From Pseudomonas sp. Irchel 3E13 (GTDB lineage Bacteria; Pseudomonadota; Gammaproteobacteria; Pseudomonadales; Pseudomonadaceae), in contig NZ_FYDX01000015.1 of the NCBI RefSeq assembly GCF_900187455.1, forward strand, positions 124,001 to 188,000: a DNA stretch of 64,000 bases. Reading direction: 5' to 3'. A program made the translations under genes and the position numbers. This document shows positions 47,301-55,425 of this stretch, piece after piece (the stretch's first letter is position 1; every line of letters begins with the position of its first letter). The notes beneath the pieces are model-generated. The model was given only the letters and a program-made list of their open reading frames with translations. It was not told where the DNA came from and did not search any database.

Positions 47301-50300
47301 CGCCAGGCTGTCGATCAGCGTCGCGGCCTCGCTGGCCGAGCGCATGACGAACAGGTTCAGGCGGGTCACGCCGTTCTCGCGGATGACCTGGTACTGCAAG
47401 CCATTTGGCAGGGTGTAGACGTTGGTGTCGTCCTTGGTCGGGTCTTCGCCGCGGTTGTCCAGGTAGATCTTCTGGCCGAGCACGCTGATGACGTCGTGCT
47501 GGTTGATCGCGTCGAGGGTCAGCACCACCTGGCTGACCAACTGGCCCGCCTCGACGGTGTCGATGCGGGTCTTGTCGAACAGTTGCACCGGCGCGCCGAG
47601 GTCCGCCAGGGTCGGGTTGAGCACGCTGCTGTCGAGGATCGCCGGGTCGTTCACGCCGATCAGCGTTACCGCGACGGTGAGCACCGCACGGTTACCGTCG
47701 CCGTCGAGGAACACCACCTGCATCTTCACCTGATCGCCGTTGTGGGTCGGGTCCTGGCTGACGTTGCGGTAGTCGAGCTGGCGCAGCACCTGCTGGGCAT
47801 CGGCCTGGCTGACCGTGCCGGTGAAGGTCAGGGTCAGGCGGCCGTTCTGCTGCACAAGCGTGGCGATGACGCTGCCGTCCTTGAGAATCTGGTCGTTGAC
47901 CCGGGTGAAGCCATTGCCCTCACTGAAGCCGAACAGGTCATCGGCGGACGCACCGCCCTGGCGGGTGATCTGCACCGACGCGCCCTGGTAGTCGCCGCGC
48001 TGGTCCAGTTGCAGGTCGCTGACCGTTGCGCTGGGCAGCAACGGCACGGCGGCATCGCCTTCGGTGACGGTCAGCGCGCTGACGCCCAGGCGCAGGTCGA
48101 GCACGCTGGCGTCCCATTGGCCGCCGACCAGGTACAGGCTCTGACCGTCCGCGCTCAGGCTGAGGCCGACCAGTTCGTTGTAATCGCCCTTGAGCGGGTG
48201 CGCTTCGCCGAGCAGCAGGCCGTCGCTGTTGCGGGCGTAGCCGGCCAGTGTGCCGCCGCCGGCGATGAACAGGGCGCTGCCGTCCGCGGTGACCGCCAGT
48301 TCGCTGGCCTGGCCGTCGACGCTCTGGCTGGCGAGCAAGCGCAGGCTGCCGTCGCTGCCCAGGGCCAGGATGCGCAGTTGCACGTCGCCGGCGTCCTGTT
48401 TGTCCAGGGCGTAGATGAAGCGGCCATCGGCGCTGAGGGTCATGGCGCTGAGGTTGTGCAGGGTGCTGCCGTCATTCAGGCCGGCGCGCGCCACTTCGCC
48501 GAGGCTGCCGTCGCTGCCGATGCGCAGGGTGACGAGCAGGTCCTGGCCGCCCACGCCACTGACCAGCAAGAACTGGCCGTCGCTGCTGAGCAGCAGCCGC
48601 TGCGGGCTTTCCAGCCCTTGGACGCTGGTGGCCGGGGCGACTTGCGTCAGGTTGCCATCAGCCGCCTGACGCAGTTGGAACAGGCCGGCGCTGGTGGCCA
48701 GGTAGAGGGTGTCACCCTGCTGGGCGAGATCGACGATGGCCGGCAGTTCTTCGCCGAGGCTGTCGCCGGCGAACGTGGACGCCAGGTGCAATTGGCCGCT
48801 GTCGCTATCGCGGGCGAATACCAGCAGGCTGTTGCTGGTCCCGGACAGCACGTACAGCCAGTGCTGGTCGGCGCTGATCAGCACCTTCTCGGCACCGGCC
48901 AGCGCGGCGGCGTCGCCGTTCAGGCTCTGCACCAGGCTCAGGCGGCCTTCGCTGTCGCGGGCGAAGACGCTGAGGGTGGCTTTGCTGGAGTCGTCCCAGT
49001 GGACGCCGTCGCTGATCACATAAAGGAACTTGCCGTCGGCACTGAGCAGGCTGTCCCGGGGCGCCTCCAGCAGGTTGCCGAGGTTGTCGTCGTTGTTGCC
49101 GACGCTGTCGATCAGTTCCACATCGGTCATCGCGCCGCCCAGCGTGGGACGCTGGTCGGGCATGGCCTGGACTTCCAGTTCCAGGCTGATCACCTGTTGG
49201 GCGCCACGGGCATCGGTGACGGTCAGCGTCAGTGGGTGCACGCCCACGGTGCCGTCGACCGGGCTGCCGCTGAGCAGGCCGGTGGCCGGGTCGAAAGCGA
49301 GGCCCGCGGGCAGGCCGTCGAGGCGGAAGGTGAGGGCGTCGCCGTCGCTGTCGCTGAACCGCTCCAGGGGCAGGCTGAGGTTCAGGGTCTGGCCGATCTC
49401 GACCGGCGCCAGCGCGGCCAGCGGCGCGCTGATCTGCGGCGCGTGGTTGACCAGCACGACGATCGCGCGCTCGGTCTGCTTGACGCCGTCGTTGAAGCGG
49501 ATGCTCAGGTTCAGTTGCTGGTCCGTGGCGGTCGGGCCGGCGACGTAGTTCAACTGGTGGAGGATCTGGTTGGTGACCTGGCCGTTGACCGCGCCGGTCA
49601 GGGTCACGGTGAGGGTGCCGGCGCTCTGCACGAAGGTCGCCACGTGTTGACCATCGAGGAGGATGCGCTGGCCGTCGAGGCTCAGGCCGTTGCCGGCGCT
49701 GAAGTCGAAGCGGTCGGCGGCGTTGGCGCTGGTGGCGCGGGCGAGGGTGATGACCAGGCCCTGGTAGCTGCCCAGCGCTTCGTAGTCGACGTCGCTCAAT
49801 TGCATGCCGGCGGCGACGTGGGTCGGGGTGTTTTCGTTCCAGTGGGCGTTGTAGCGGGCGGCGATGATGTCCACGCCGTTGTTGACCACATAGGTGCCGT
49901 TGTAGAGGTGTTGGCCGTCCGGGCTCAGGGCCAGGTAGCCGCTGTTCTTCGACAGGCCGCTGATCATGCTGTTGTAGGTCAGCAGCCCGGTGTTGGTATC
50001 GCGGTTGAACAGCATCACTCCGCGGTTGTTGGCGGTGGCATAGACGGCGGTGCCGTCCGCCGAGATGGCCAGCTCGCGCATGCTGGTGGCGTTGCTGTAG
50101 GTGTAGGTGTAAAGGGCGCCGATAAAGGTCAGCTTGCCGGTGGTGGCATCGCGGCTGAAGGACGAGATCATCGTCGCGTCGACGGAGTTGACGTAGACCG
50201 AGCGGCCGTCGGCGGAAATCACGATATCGGTGGCGTTCAGGTAGCGGGTGTCAGTGCTGGTACGTGGCGCGCTGTCGGGGTCGGCGGTGATGCTGGCGAC

Positions 50301-53300
50301 GGTCACCCGTTCGACGAAGGTCAGGCGTCCGGTGTCTGCGGCGCGGGCCAGTACGGTGATGCTGCCGTTGCTGTTGGAGACGTACACCGAGGCGCCGTCG
50401 CTGCTCAGCACGATGCCGCTGGGGCGGGGCATCTGCGTGGTGTCGTAGTAGTGACCGAGGTAGGTCAGCGCGCCGCTCGCCGGGTCGCGGGCGTACATGC
50501 CGAGCACCGCCTTGCCGGTGCTGGTGAAGCCGGCGGTCATGCCGTTGATGGTGTACAGCGAGGTGCCGTCGGCGGAAATGACGATGTCGGTCACCGGGCC
50601 GTCCAGGCGGACTTCCGTCACGGCCGGCGTGACGCTGCTGTCCGCGGCGCGGACGACGTCGTTCTGCACCGCGGCGATGCCGGTGTAGGTCAGCAGGCCG
50701 CTGGCCGCATCGCGGCTGAAGCGCACCAGGGTGCTGTAGCCCTTGGCGCTGTCGAAACCGGCGACGTACACCGAGAGGTTGTCGCTCACCGCCATCACGC
50801 TGGTGATGCGGCCCAGGCCATCGACTTCGATGTCGCTGGTGGCCGGGTTGTCGCTGGTGCCCTGGGTGAAGCTCTGCAGCAGGGTCAGGGCACCGCTGCT
50901 GGCATCGCGGGCGTACACCCGCAGGTAGCTCGTGCCGTTGAGGTTGCTGCCGGTGGTGCCGGCCAGCAGCAGGGTCTTGCCGTCGCCGCTGATCTCGATG
51001 GCGTTGACGTAATCGCTGTAGCCGCTGAGGGTGCCGTTGGCGTAGTACAGGGTGGCGACCGGGTCGACCTGTTCGGTGACGGTTGGCGCGGTGCCGGTGT
51101 TGACGGTCAGGCTGCTGCTGATCTGCAGGGCGCTGGTGTCGCTGCCACCGCCGCCGGTGCCACCGTTGTCCTGCACGCTGGAGAGGGTGATGCTGCGTTG
51201 GCCGCTGACCGCCAGCGGGTTGTCGTTGCGGTAGCCGATGCCGTTGACCAGGGTCTGCAAGGCCGAGGGCGCCAGGCCGGCGGCGCTGCTCAGGACCAGC
51301 GTGGCGTTGTCGCCGTCGACGGTGTAGGTGTGCGTCATGCCGTTGGCGAGGGTGCCGCTGGCGGACTGGCCGAGGGCGATGGCGGTGTTGTCCACCAGCA
51401 CGAACTCGTTGCTGGCCCCGGCCACGCCGCCGAGGGTGAGGGTCAGGCGGCTGATGCTCTGGCCGGCTTCGCCGGTGTTGACCTGGGCGTCCTGGAACAG
51501 CTTCACCAGGGTGCCGTGGGTGTCGTAGACCGGGTTGACCACCGTGGTGGCGCTCAGTTGCGGGGCGCTGTTGAGGGTGATCAGCAGGCTGACGCGCTGT
51601 TCGCTGCTGTCCAGTTGGCCGTCGTTGGCCACCAGGCGCAGTTCTACCTGGCCGCTGCTGGTGGTGTTGCGGTAGATCACCTGTTGCAGCAGGGCATTGG
51701 CCTCGGCGCGGGTCAGCGCGGCGCTGATGCTCAGGGTCAACTGGCCGCCGTTCTGCACGAAGCGTCCGATTTCCACGCCGTTGCGCATCACGGCATCGCC
51801 GTTGAGGCTGATGCCGTTGCCGGCGGCGAAGGCGAACTGGTCAGCGGCATTGGCGCCGCCGACCCGCTCGACCGTGACGCGCATGCCGCTGTAGTCGCCA
51901 GCGCCGGAGGCCAGCGCATCGGCGTTGCTGTCGCTGAGTTTCAGGCCCTGGCCGAGCACCAGGTCACTGGCGCTGAGGTAGGTGCGTACGTTGGTGAAGC
52001 GGCTGACTCCGCTGCCGGCCACCAGCATCGACTGGCCGTCGGGGCTGGCGACCACCGCCTTGGCGCCGACCACGCTCTGGCTGCCGGTTTCGTTGAGCAG
52101 GCCGCTGCTGGCGTTGACCTGATATTGATGCAGCGTGCCGTCGGCGCTGGTGGCGTAGAGCTGGCTGCCGTTGGCGCTGAGGGTCAGGCCGTTGACCTGG
52201 GCCAGCGCGATGCTGTCGATGCGCACCAGGCCGTTGCTGCCCAGTTGATAGACCTGAATCACCCCTTGCTTGCTGTCGCCCAGGTAGATGAAACGGCCAT
52301 CGGCGCTGGCCGCCAGGCTGTGCTCGGTGGTGCCATCGAAGCTGCCGTCGGTGGTGTAGGCCCAGCCCAGGTCGACCACCGACAGGCGATCGTTGCTGCC
52401 GCGCTTGAGAATGGTCAGGGTGTCGCGGGCGACGAACGAGTCCGGGTCGAGCACCACGTAGACATAGTCGCCGATGCTCTGCACCAGCTTGGCCCGGCCC
52501 GATTGCAGCGTGCCTTCATCGAGGGTCTGCACGGCGCTGGTGCCGATGGCGCCCGTCAGCGGGTCGCGGCTGCGCACTTCGAGGCCGCCGTAGAGGGTGG
52601 TGATGTAGACCTGCTTGCCGTCGTCCGACAGCGCCAGCCCGCGCACGCTGCCGATGCTGGTGCCCTGGATGCGGCTGAGGCTGCCGTCCGCCGCTACCTG
52701 GAAGGTGTGGAGGGTGTCGCTGCTGGCGCTGTAAAGGAACTTGCCGTCCTTGCTCAGGGCGACATCGACCAGCGCGGTCATCCCGGTGGGCGCGGCGAGG
52801 TTTTGCACCAGGCTGAGCATGCCCTTGCCGTCGATGCCGTAGACCAGCAGCCGGCCATTGTCGGCGGCGGCATAGAGGAACTTGCCGTCGCCGCTGTAGA
52901 TCGCCTCTTTCAGGGTGATGCCGCTGGTGGTCAGGGACTGCGCCAGGTCCAGCGGGTTGTCGCGTTCCAGCAGCGGCGCGCGGTTGACCCCGCTGACCAG
53001 GTTGACCGTGGCGCTGATGTTCAGCGTGGTGCTGTCGCCGCCACTGTTGTCGTCGTTGATGTCGCTGACCTGGGTCAGGGTGATGGTGCGGCTGCCGTTG
53101 TCCGGGGTGCCGTCGAGGGTCTGGAAGCGGATGCCCTCCACCAGTGCCTTGACGTCGGCGGCGCTGTTGGCGGCGCTGGAATCGAAATTGATGTCGAGGG
53201 TGGTCATGCCACCGCTGTTGCTGACGGTGTAGCTGTAGAACTTGCCCGCCGTCTCGCCGCTCGGCGTGCCGTCCAGCAGGATCTGCGTGCCGTCGACCAG

Positions 53301-53615
53301 CAGGGCCTCGTGGGTGCCGCTGCTGTTGATGGTGATGCGCAGGTTATCGAAGTGCTGGCCGCTGTCGTTGGTGTTGGCCAGCACATTGCTGAACAACGGA
53401 CCGCCGCTGACCGCGCCCTCGGTCACGGTATGGGTGACCTGCGTCGCCTCGGCGCTCAGGCTCGGCGCATGGTTGGCCGCGGCCTGCTGGGCATCGGCCT
53501 GGTCGGCGGTCTGCACCGCGGTGGTCACCGCGGCGGCGTCGAACATCATCCTCGGTTCGAGGGCCAGTGCCAGGCTGGTGTGGGGCTTGCGATTGCGGGG
53601 GCGTGACGCACTCAT
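44316..53615 (-). CDS. Giant surface/adhesin protein with LEPRMMFDAAA N-terminal tag and beta-propellers
   Basis: 3099 residues. No normal signal peptide; the N terminus is basic, then LALEPRMMFDAAAV (residues about 17-30). Four beta-propeller-like blocks (from about 210, 845, 1490 and 2305) are built from SxDGKxLYV repeats of the YVTN/lactonase type. They alternate with cadherin/Ig-like repeats of the form YxNxT...LTL, and one cadherin-like block around 1420-1480 (PLERFSDSDGDALTFRLDGL). A (Val-Asp-Pro)28 tract spans 2803-2886, and the last about 200 residues form a separate conserved-looking domain. It starts 34 bp after tadG and is likely co-transcribed with it. Probably the client of the secretion operon at 38259-44137. 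Confidence 0.85.
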   Translation of the reverse strand: MSASRPRNRKPHTSLALALEPRMMFDAAAVTTAVQTADQADAQQAAANHAPSLSAEATQVTHTVTEGAVSGGPLFSNVLANTNDSGQHFDNLRITINSSGTHEALLVDGTQILLDGTPSGETAGKFYSYTVSNSGGMTTLDINFDSSAANSAADVKALVEGIRFQTLDGTPDNGSRTITLTQVSDINDDNSGGDSTTLNISATVNLVSGVNRAPLLERDNPLDLAQSLTTSGITLKEAIYSGDGKFLYAAADNGRLLVYGIDGKGMLSLVQNLAAPTGMTALVDVALSKDGKFLYSASSDTLHTFQVAADGSLSRIQGTSIGSVRGLALSDDGKQVYITTLYGGLEVRSRDPLTGAIGTSAVQTLDEGTLQSGRAKLVQSIGDYVYVVLDPDSFVARDTLTILKRGSNDRLSVVDLGWAYTTDGSFDGTTEHSLAASADGRFIYLGDSKQGVIQVYQLGSNGLVRIDSIALAQVNGLTLSANGSQLYATSADGTLHQYQVNASSGLLNETGSQSVVGAKAVVASPDGQSMLVAGSGVSRFTNVRTYLSASDLVLGQGLKLSDSNADALASGAGDYSGMRVTVERVGGANAADQFAFAAGNGISLNGDAVMRNGVEIGRFVQNGGQLTLSISAALTRAEANALLQQVIYRNTTSSGQVELRLVANDGQLDSSEQRVSLLITLNSAPQLSATTVVNPVYDTHGTLVKLFQDAQVNTGEAGQSISRLTLTLGGVAGASNEFVLVDNTAIALGQSASGTLANGMTHTYTVDGDNATLVLSSAAGLAPSALQTLVNGIGYRNDNPLAVSGQRSITLSSVQDNGGTGGGGSDTSALQISSSLTVNTGTAPTVTEQVDPVATLYYANGTLSGYSDYVNAIEISGDGKTLLLAGTTGSNLNGTSYLRVYARDASSGALTLLQSFTQGTSDNPATSDIEVDGLGRITSVMAVSDNLSVYVAGFDSAKGYSTLVRFSRDAASGLLTYTGIAAVQNDVVRAADSSVTPAVTEVRLDGPVTDIVISADGTSLYTINGMTAGFTSTGKAVLGMYARDPASGALTYLGHYYDTTQMPRPSGIVLSSDGASVYVSNSNGSITVLARAADTGRLTFVERVTVASITADPDSAPRTSTDTRYLNATDIVISADGRSVYVNSVDATMISSFSRDATTGKLTFIGALYTYTYSNATSMRELAISADGTAVYATANNRGVMLFNRDTNTGLLTYNSMISGLSKNSGYLALSPDGQHLYNGTYVVNNGVDIIAARYNAHWNENTPTHVAAGMQLSDVDYEALGSYQGLVITLARATSANAADRFDFSAGNGLSLDGQRILLDGQHVATFVQSAGTLTVTLTGAVNGQVTNQILHQLNYVAGPTATDQQLNLSIRFNDGVKQTERAIVVLVNHAPQISAPLAALAPVEIGQTLNLSLPLERFSDSDGDALTFRLDGLPAGLAFDPATGLLSGSPVDGTVGVHPLTLTVTDARGAQQVISLELEVQAMPDQRPTLGGAMTDVELIDSVGNNDDNLGNLLEAPRDSLLSADGKFLYVISDGVHWDDSSKATLSVFARDSEGRLSLVQSLNGDAAALAGAEKVLISADQHWLYVLSGTSNSLLVFARDSDSGQLHLASTFAGDSLGEELPAIVDLAQQGDTLYLATSAGLFQLRQAADGNLTQVAPATSVQGLESPQRLLLSSDGQFLLVSGVGGQDLLVTLRIGSDGSLGEVARAGLNDGSTLHNLSAMTLSADGRFIYALDKQDAGDVQLRILALGSDGSLRLLASQSVDGQASELAVTADGSALFIAGGGTLAGYARNSDGLLLGEAHPLKGDYNELVGLSLSADGQSLYLVGGQWDASVLDLRLGVSALTVTEGDAAVPLLPSATVSDLQLDQRGDYQGASVQITRQGGASADDLFGFSEGNGFTRVNDQILKDGSVIATLVQQNGRLTLTFTGTVSQADAQQVLRQLDYRNVSQDPTHNGDQVKMQVVFLDGDGNRAVLTVAVTLIGVNDPAILDSSVLNPTLADLGAPVQLFDKTRIDTVEAGQLVSQVVLTLDAINQHDVISVLGQKIYLDNRGEDPTKDDTNVYTLPNGLQYQVIRENGVTRLNLFVMRSASEAATLIDSLAFYNHGSDNTSSRQISLAIRENMDYALTDNYLTTLQQAVTVTFGAAAANAAPVLENRGAAVLYREREGAVVLAPVASIGDSQLDALNNGLGNYQGSTLHVTLLNVKAGDTLGFQEGNGLKVVDGKLLKGDVVIGSVEIGNGTLTVRFNDDAGVMPSKEDVNNVLHQLTYASTSHSPDAVQRFSITFDDGRLTSAALDVRINTQLINDTPVVGDDPLLALGEFSLSRPLASLAGLGELSGAVLSADGKLLYAADTHGNLALFSLDSAGRVGLVSSLPLAEGLKSIQHLSLSSDGKHLFVSANDNQQLRVYARDAQGGLSLAQVLDTDASVEWQSFRQVELSTDGKFAYVMTDTGLMVFSRADNGSLAFKQVIEASGDTPPHLWLPSAISVSGNYLIVTTVYEARPSVIVYSRSSDGGLTVLTSLSKGQKDAAGVVVELGKVQHLAVSADGKTLYIADANGVQRLSLDTANKTLTVAERFALEGIRDIALSTDGLSLYVTLENGSVQRYSTREGLLAAGAVDAVGNAGQLLLGSNGQVLALGDGVAVLSAPGVSDPLYQRNGQPVALAPTLRLSDYELDAENDGQGNYQGASLTIRREFDGSSADQFGLIAGNGFSLENGVVLLNGGAVARLQSADGAMTLTIDAALSSTQVNTLLRQLSYANTTGSGDERVSLILQLNDGVLASSTFTVDLRLTGTAGTVDPVDPVDPVDPVDPVDPVDPVDPVDPVDPVDPVDPVDPVDPVDPVDPVDPVDPVDPVDPVDPVDPVDPVDPVDPVDPVDPVDPITPPTINTVAPVILQDSTERWSQPEPFSTPSISFQAPASPHATPASAEQVLQRTEQSRTAFTEESQAIARLPEPDDLPEPDDLDAVASTVITLDPLVIGSAAVTPEVNVQAGVDGVAQLPTGLLAGRDGRAKVSLRLANGLDLPGWIRFDPRSGELRVDNRQLARFGQLELMLRGLDAQGRQVLVKVQLSAEGPQQQAALPGSQSLSQMLAAL
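44958..45209. repeat. 28 tandem 9-bp units encoding (Val-Asp-Pro)28
   Basis: Exactly 252 bp, 28 units of 9 bp, each encoding Val-Asp-Pro on the minus strand. Units vary at synonymous positions, so the array is selected at protein level yet prone to copy-number change. A stiff or extended spacer is likely. Confidence 0.9.
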
Positions 53616-53649
53616 GGCATGTCCTTGTCGGGAAGCGGAAAGAGGGGAC

Positions 53650-55209
53650 TCAGTCGATCAGGCGCACGAAGCGCTCGTGCTTGATCCTGTTGGCGATCTC
53701 GCGCAGCAGGCTGCGTATCTGGGCTTCACCGTCGCCGAAGTTCTCGGCATTGGCGAAGGTCATGCTGCCGTCCTGGGCGCAGACGCGCAGGCCGGGGCCG
53801 GCGACGCGGTCGAAGAGGCGGCGGCCGAAGTCGTTGGGGTCACCGGGGCGAACCCCGAGGAAATGAAACTTGAGGCCGCGGGCGACGAAGCTGTTGCACA
53901 GGTTCATGAAGCGCCGGCCGGCGATGTCGTTGGACGACACCGTCGAGTTCTCGCCGTCGATGGCCTGGCCCACTTCGGCGTTGTACGCATCGGTGTCGAA
54001 CCAGTTGCCGGTGGTGTTGGCCAGCATGACCATGATCTTCACGTTGTCGCCCTGGCGGTCGGCGTTGAAGTCCAGCGGCAGGCGGCTGTCGCCCCAGCCG
54101 GCGGCGCCGCGCATTTGCGGCGAGAGGCTGGCGGCGGCCCAGCCCATGGCGATGGCGTAGTTGGTGTTGAAGCGGGTCGAGAACTCTTGCACGCGGCGCT
54201 CGATGCGCGTCATGTCGCGGGTCAGCGGCAGCAGGGCGGCGGCCGGGCAGCCACGGTCGGCGATCATCCAGCGGGTGTCGTTGACCCCGGTGGCCTGGCC
54301 GAAGTCCGGGTTGGGGCCGGTCCAGGAAATCGCCGGCGCGCCGGGGCTGCCGTTTTCCGGCAGGTCGTGACGGTAGTGGACCTTGAATTGCCCGGACGGC
54401 GCCTGGTCCCAGAAGTAGTTCTGGCCCTGGCCGAGGCCGCGGTACATGCACAGCAGGTTGGCGCGGCGGTCGGGAATGCGCTGGTCGGCGAGGCCGCTGT
54501 AGCCGGTGCGGAACAGCGAGCGCAGCTCCACCGGCGTCAGTGCGCCGGGCGCCGCCCAGCGGCGGATGCGCCCGCTGTCTTCGCTGCTGTAGACATTCAC
54601 CGACTGGCTGTAGGGCACCAGGGAAATCCAGGTCTGGCCGTCGGGACGGGCGCCCAGCACCTGCTCGGCGAACTCGCGGACCAGGCGCCGCAAGGCGGCG
54701 AGGTCGCGGGCCTGTTCGCTGAGGGTATTGGGGATCACCAGGGCGATCTCCACGGGACGATTGACCACCTCCACCGTGGAGCTGACCTGCATGCGTTGCA
54801 CCGGCGCCTGCAACAGTTGCGACTCGGCGCTGTAGGCGGCGCTGACGGTAATGCGCACCACCCCTTCGCCGTCGCGTTGCTGGGTGAGGTTGATGTCATC
54901 GCCGCCGACCTGCTCGCGCAGGGCCAGGTCGGTGCCGAGGTTGGCTTGCACCATGGAGGTCGCCAGTTGCTGCATCTGCTGCTGGCTGAGGCTGTCATCG
55001 AGCAGGCGCTGGTTGCCCACGGCCATGGCCGCGGCGTCGGTGGCGCGCTTGAGCTGGGCGGTGTTTTCCAGGGCGCGGCTTTGGTCGATGACGTAGGCGG
55101 TGGCCATCAGCGCACCGCCGAGTACCAGAATCGCGAAGGGCGCGACGGCCCCCTGTTGTTGCCGGGCGAAATGACGGAGCCGGGTGGCGAAGCGGGGGAG
55201 AGCGGGCAT
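53650..55209 (-). CDS. tadG: TadG-like Tad pilus assembly protein
   Basis: 519 residues from ATG 55209 (MPALPRFATRLRHFARQQQG). An N-terminal TadE/G segment (GAVAPFAILVLGGALMATAYVI, about 20-41) anchors it in the inner membrane. The region from about 145 corresponds to the von Willebrand A domain of TadG proteins, but the MIDAS motif DxSxS is replaced by IPNTLS. The C-terminal CAQDGSMTFANAEN is typical. Transcribed from its own box-bearing promoter (55270-55323), separate from tadF-rcpA, and followed by the giant protein gene. Confidence 0.82.
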   Translation of the reverse strand: MPALPRFATRLRHFARQQQGAVAPFAILVLGGALMATAYVIDQSRALENTAQLKRATDAAAMAVGNQRLLDDSLSQQQMQQLATSMVQANLGTDLALREQVGGDDINLTQQRDGEGVVRITVSAAYSAESQLLQAPVQRMQVSSTVEVVNRPVEIALVIPNTLSEQARDLAALRRLVREFAEQVLGARPDGQTWISLVPYSQSVNVYSSEDSGRIRRWAAPGALTPVELRSLFRTGYSGLADQRIPDRRANLLCMYRGLGQGQNYFWDQAPSGQFKVHYRHDLPENGSPGAPAISWTGPNPDFGQATGVNDTRWMIADRGCPAAALLPLTRDMTRIERRVQEFSTRFNTNYAIAMGWAAASLSPQMRGAAGWGDSRLPLDFNADRQGDNVKIMVMLANTTGNWFDTDAYNAEVGQAIDGENSTVSSNDIAGRRFMNLCNSFVARGLKFHFLGVRPGDPNDFGRRLFDRVAGPGLRVCAQDGSMTFANAENFGDGEAQIRSLLREIANRIKHERFVRLID

Positions 55210-55269
55210 GGCGGGACGGGTTCCTGCGCAGTGAGCGGGCCGGAGGTGCCTCGGCCGAGGGTGGTGATA

Positions 55270-55323
55270 AAGATAAGAATCGTTCTTGTTCGCGGCAATT
55301 GGCGCATCATTAAGATTGCTTAA
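55270..55323 (-). promoter_or_regulatory. Promoter of tadG-giant protein operon with TTAAG-N4-CTTAA box
   Basis: Box 55310-55323 (TTAAG-ATTG-CTTAA), 11 nt, -35 TTGCCG (55293-55298), 17 nt, -10 TATCTT (55270-55275). Start codon at 55209. Almost identical layout to 44202-44256. Confidence 0.7.
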
Positions 55324-55333
55324 AGGTGGGGGC

Positions 55334-55357
55334 ATCGCGAGCAAGCTCGCTCCTACA
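55334..55357. repeat. REP element, single copy
   Basis: ATCGCGAGCAAGCTCGCTCC followed by TACA between the tadF/YbaN operon end and the tadG promoter. A degenerate inverted copy (TGTAGGCGCGAT) follows at about 55380-55391. Confidence 0.78.
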
Positions 55358-55425
55358 AGGTCCGGGGCACGTCGCCTCTGTAGGCGCGATTTTGGCGGGG
55401 CGCCGAACCCTTGGGATGTCGCCCT

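Noticed and set aside
44472..53606. Open frame of over 3000 codons on the plus strand opposite the giant protein gene
   Set aside because: It is an antisense shadow of a GC-rich repetitive gene. Composition is Val/Ala/Gln/Asp-rich without any domain, while the minus strand shows clear repeats and an N-terminal motif.
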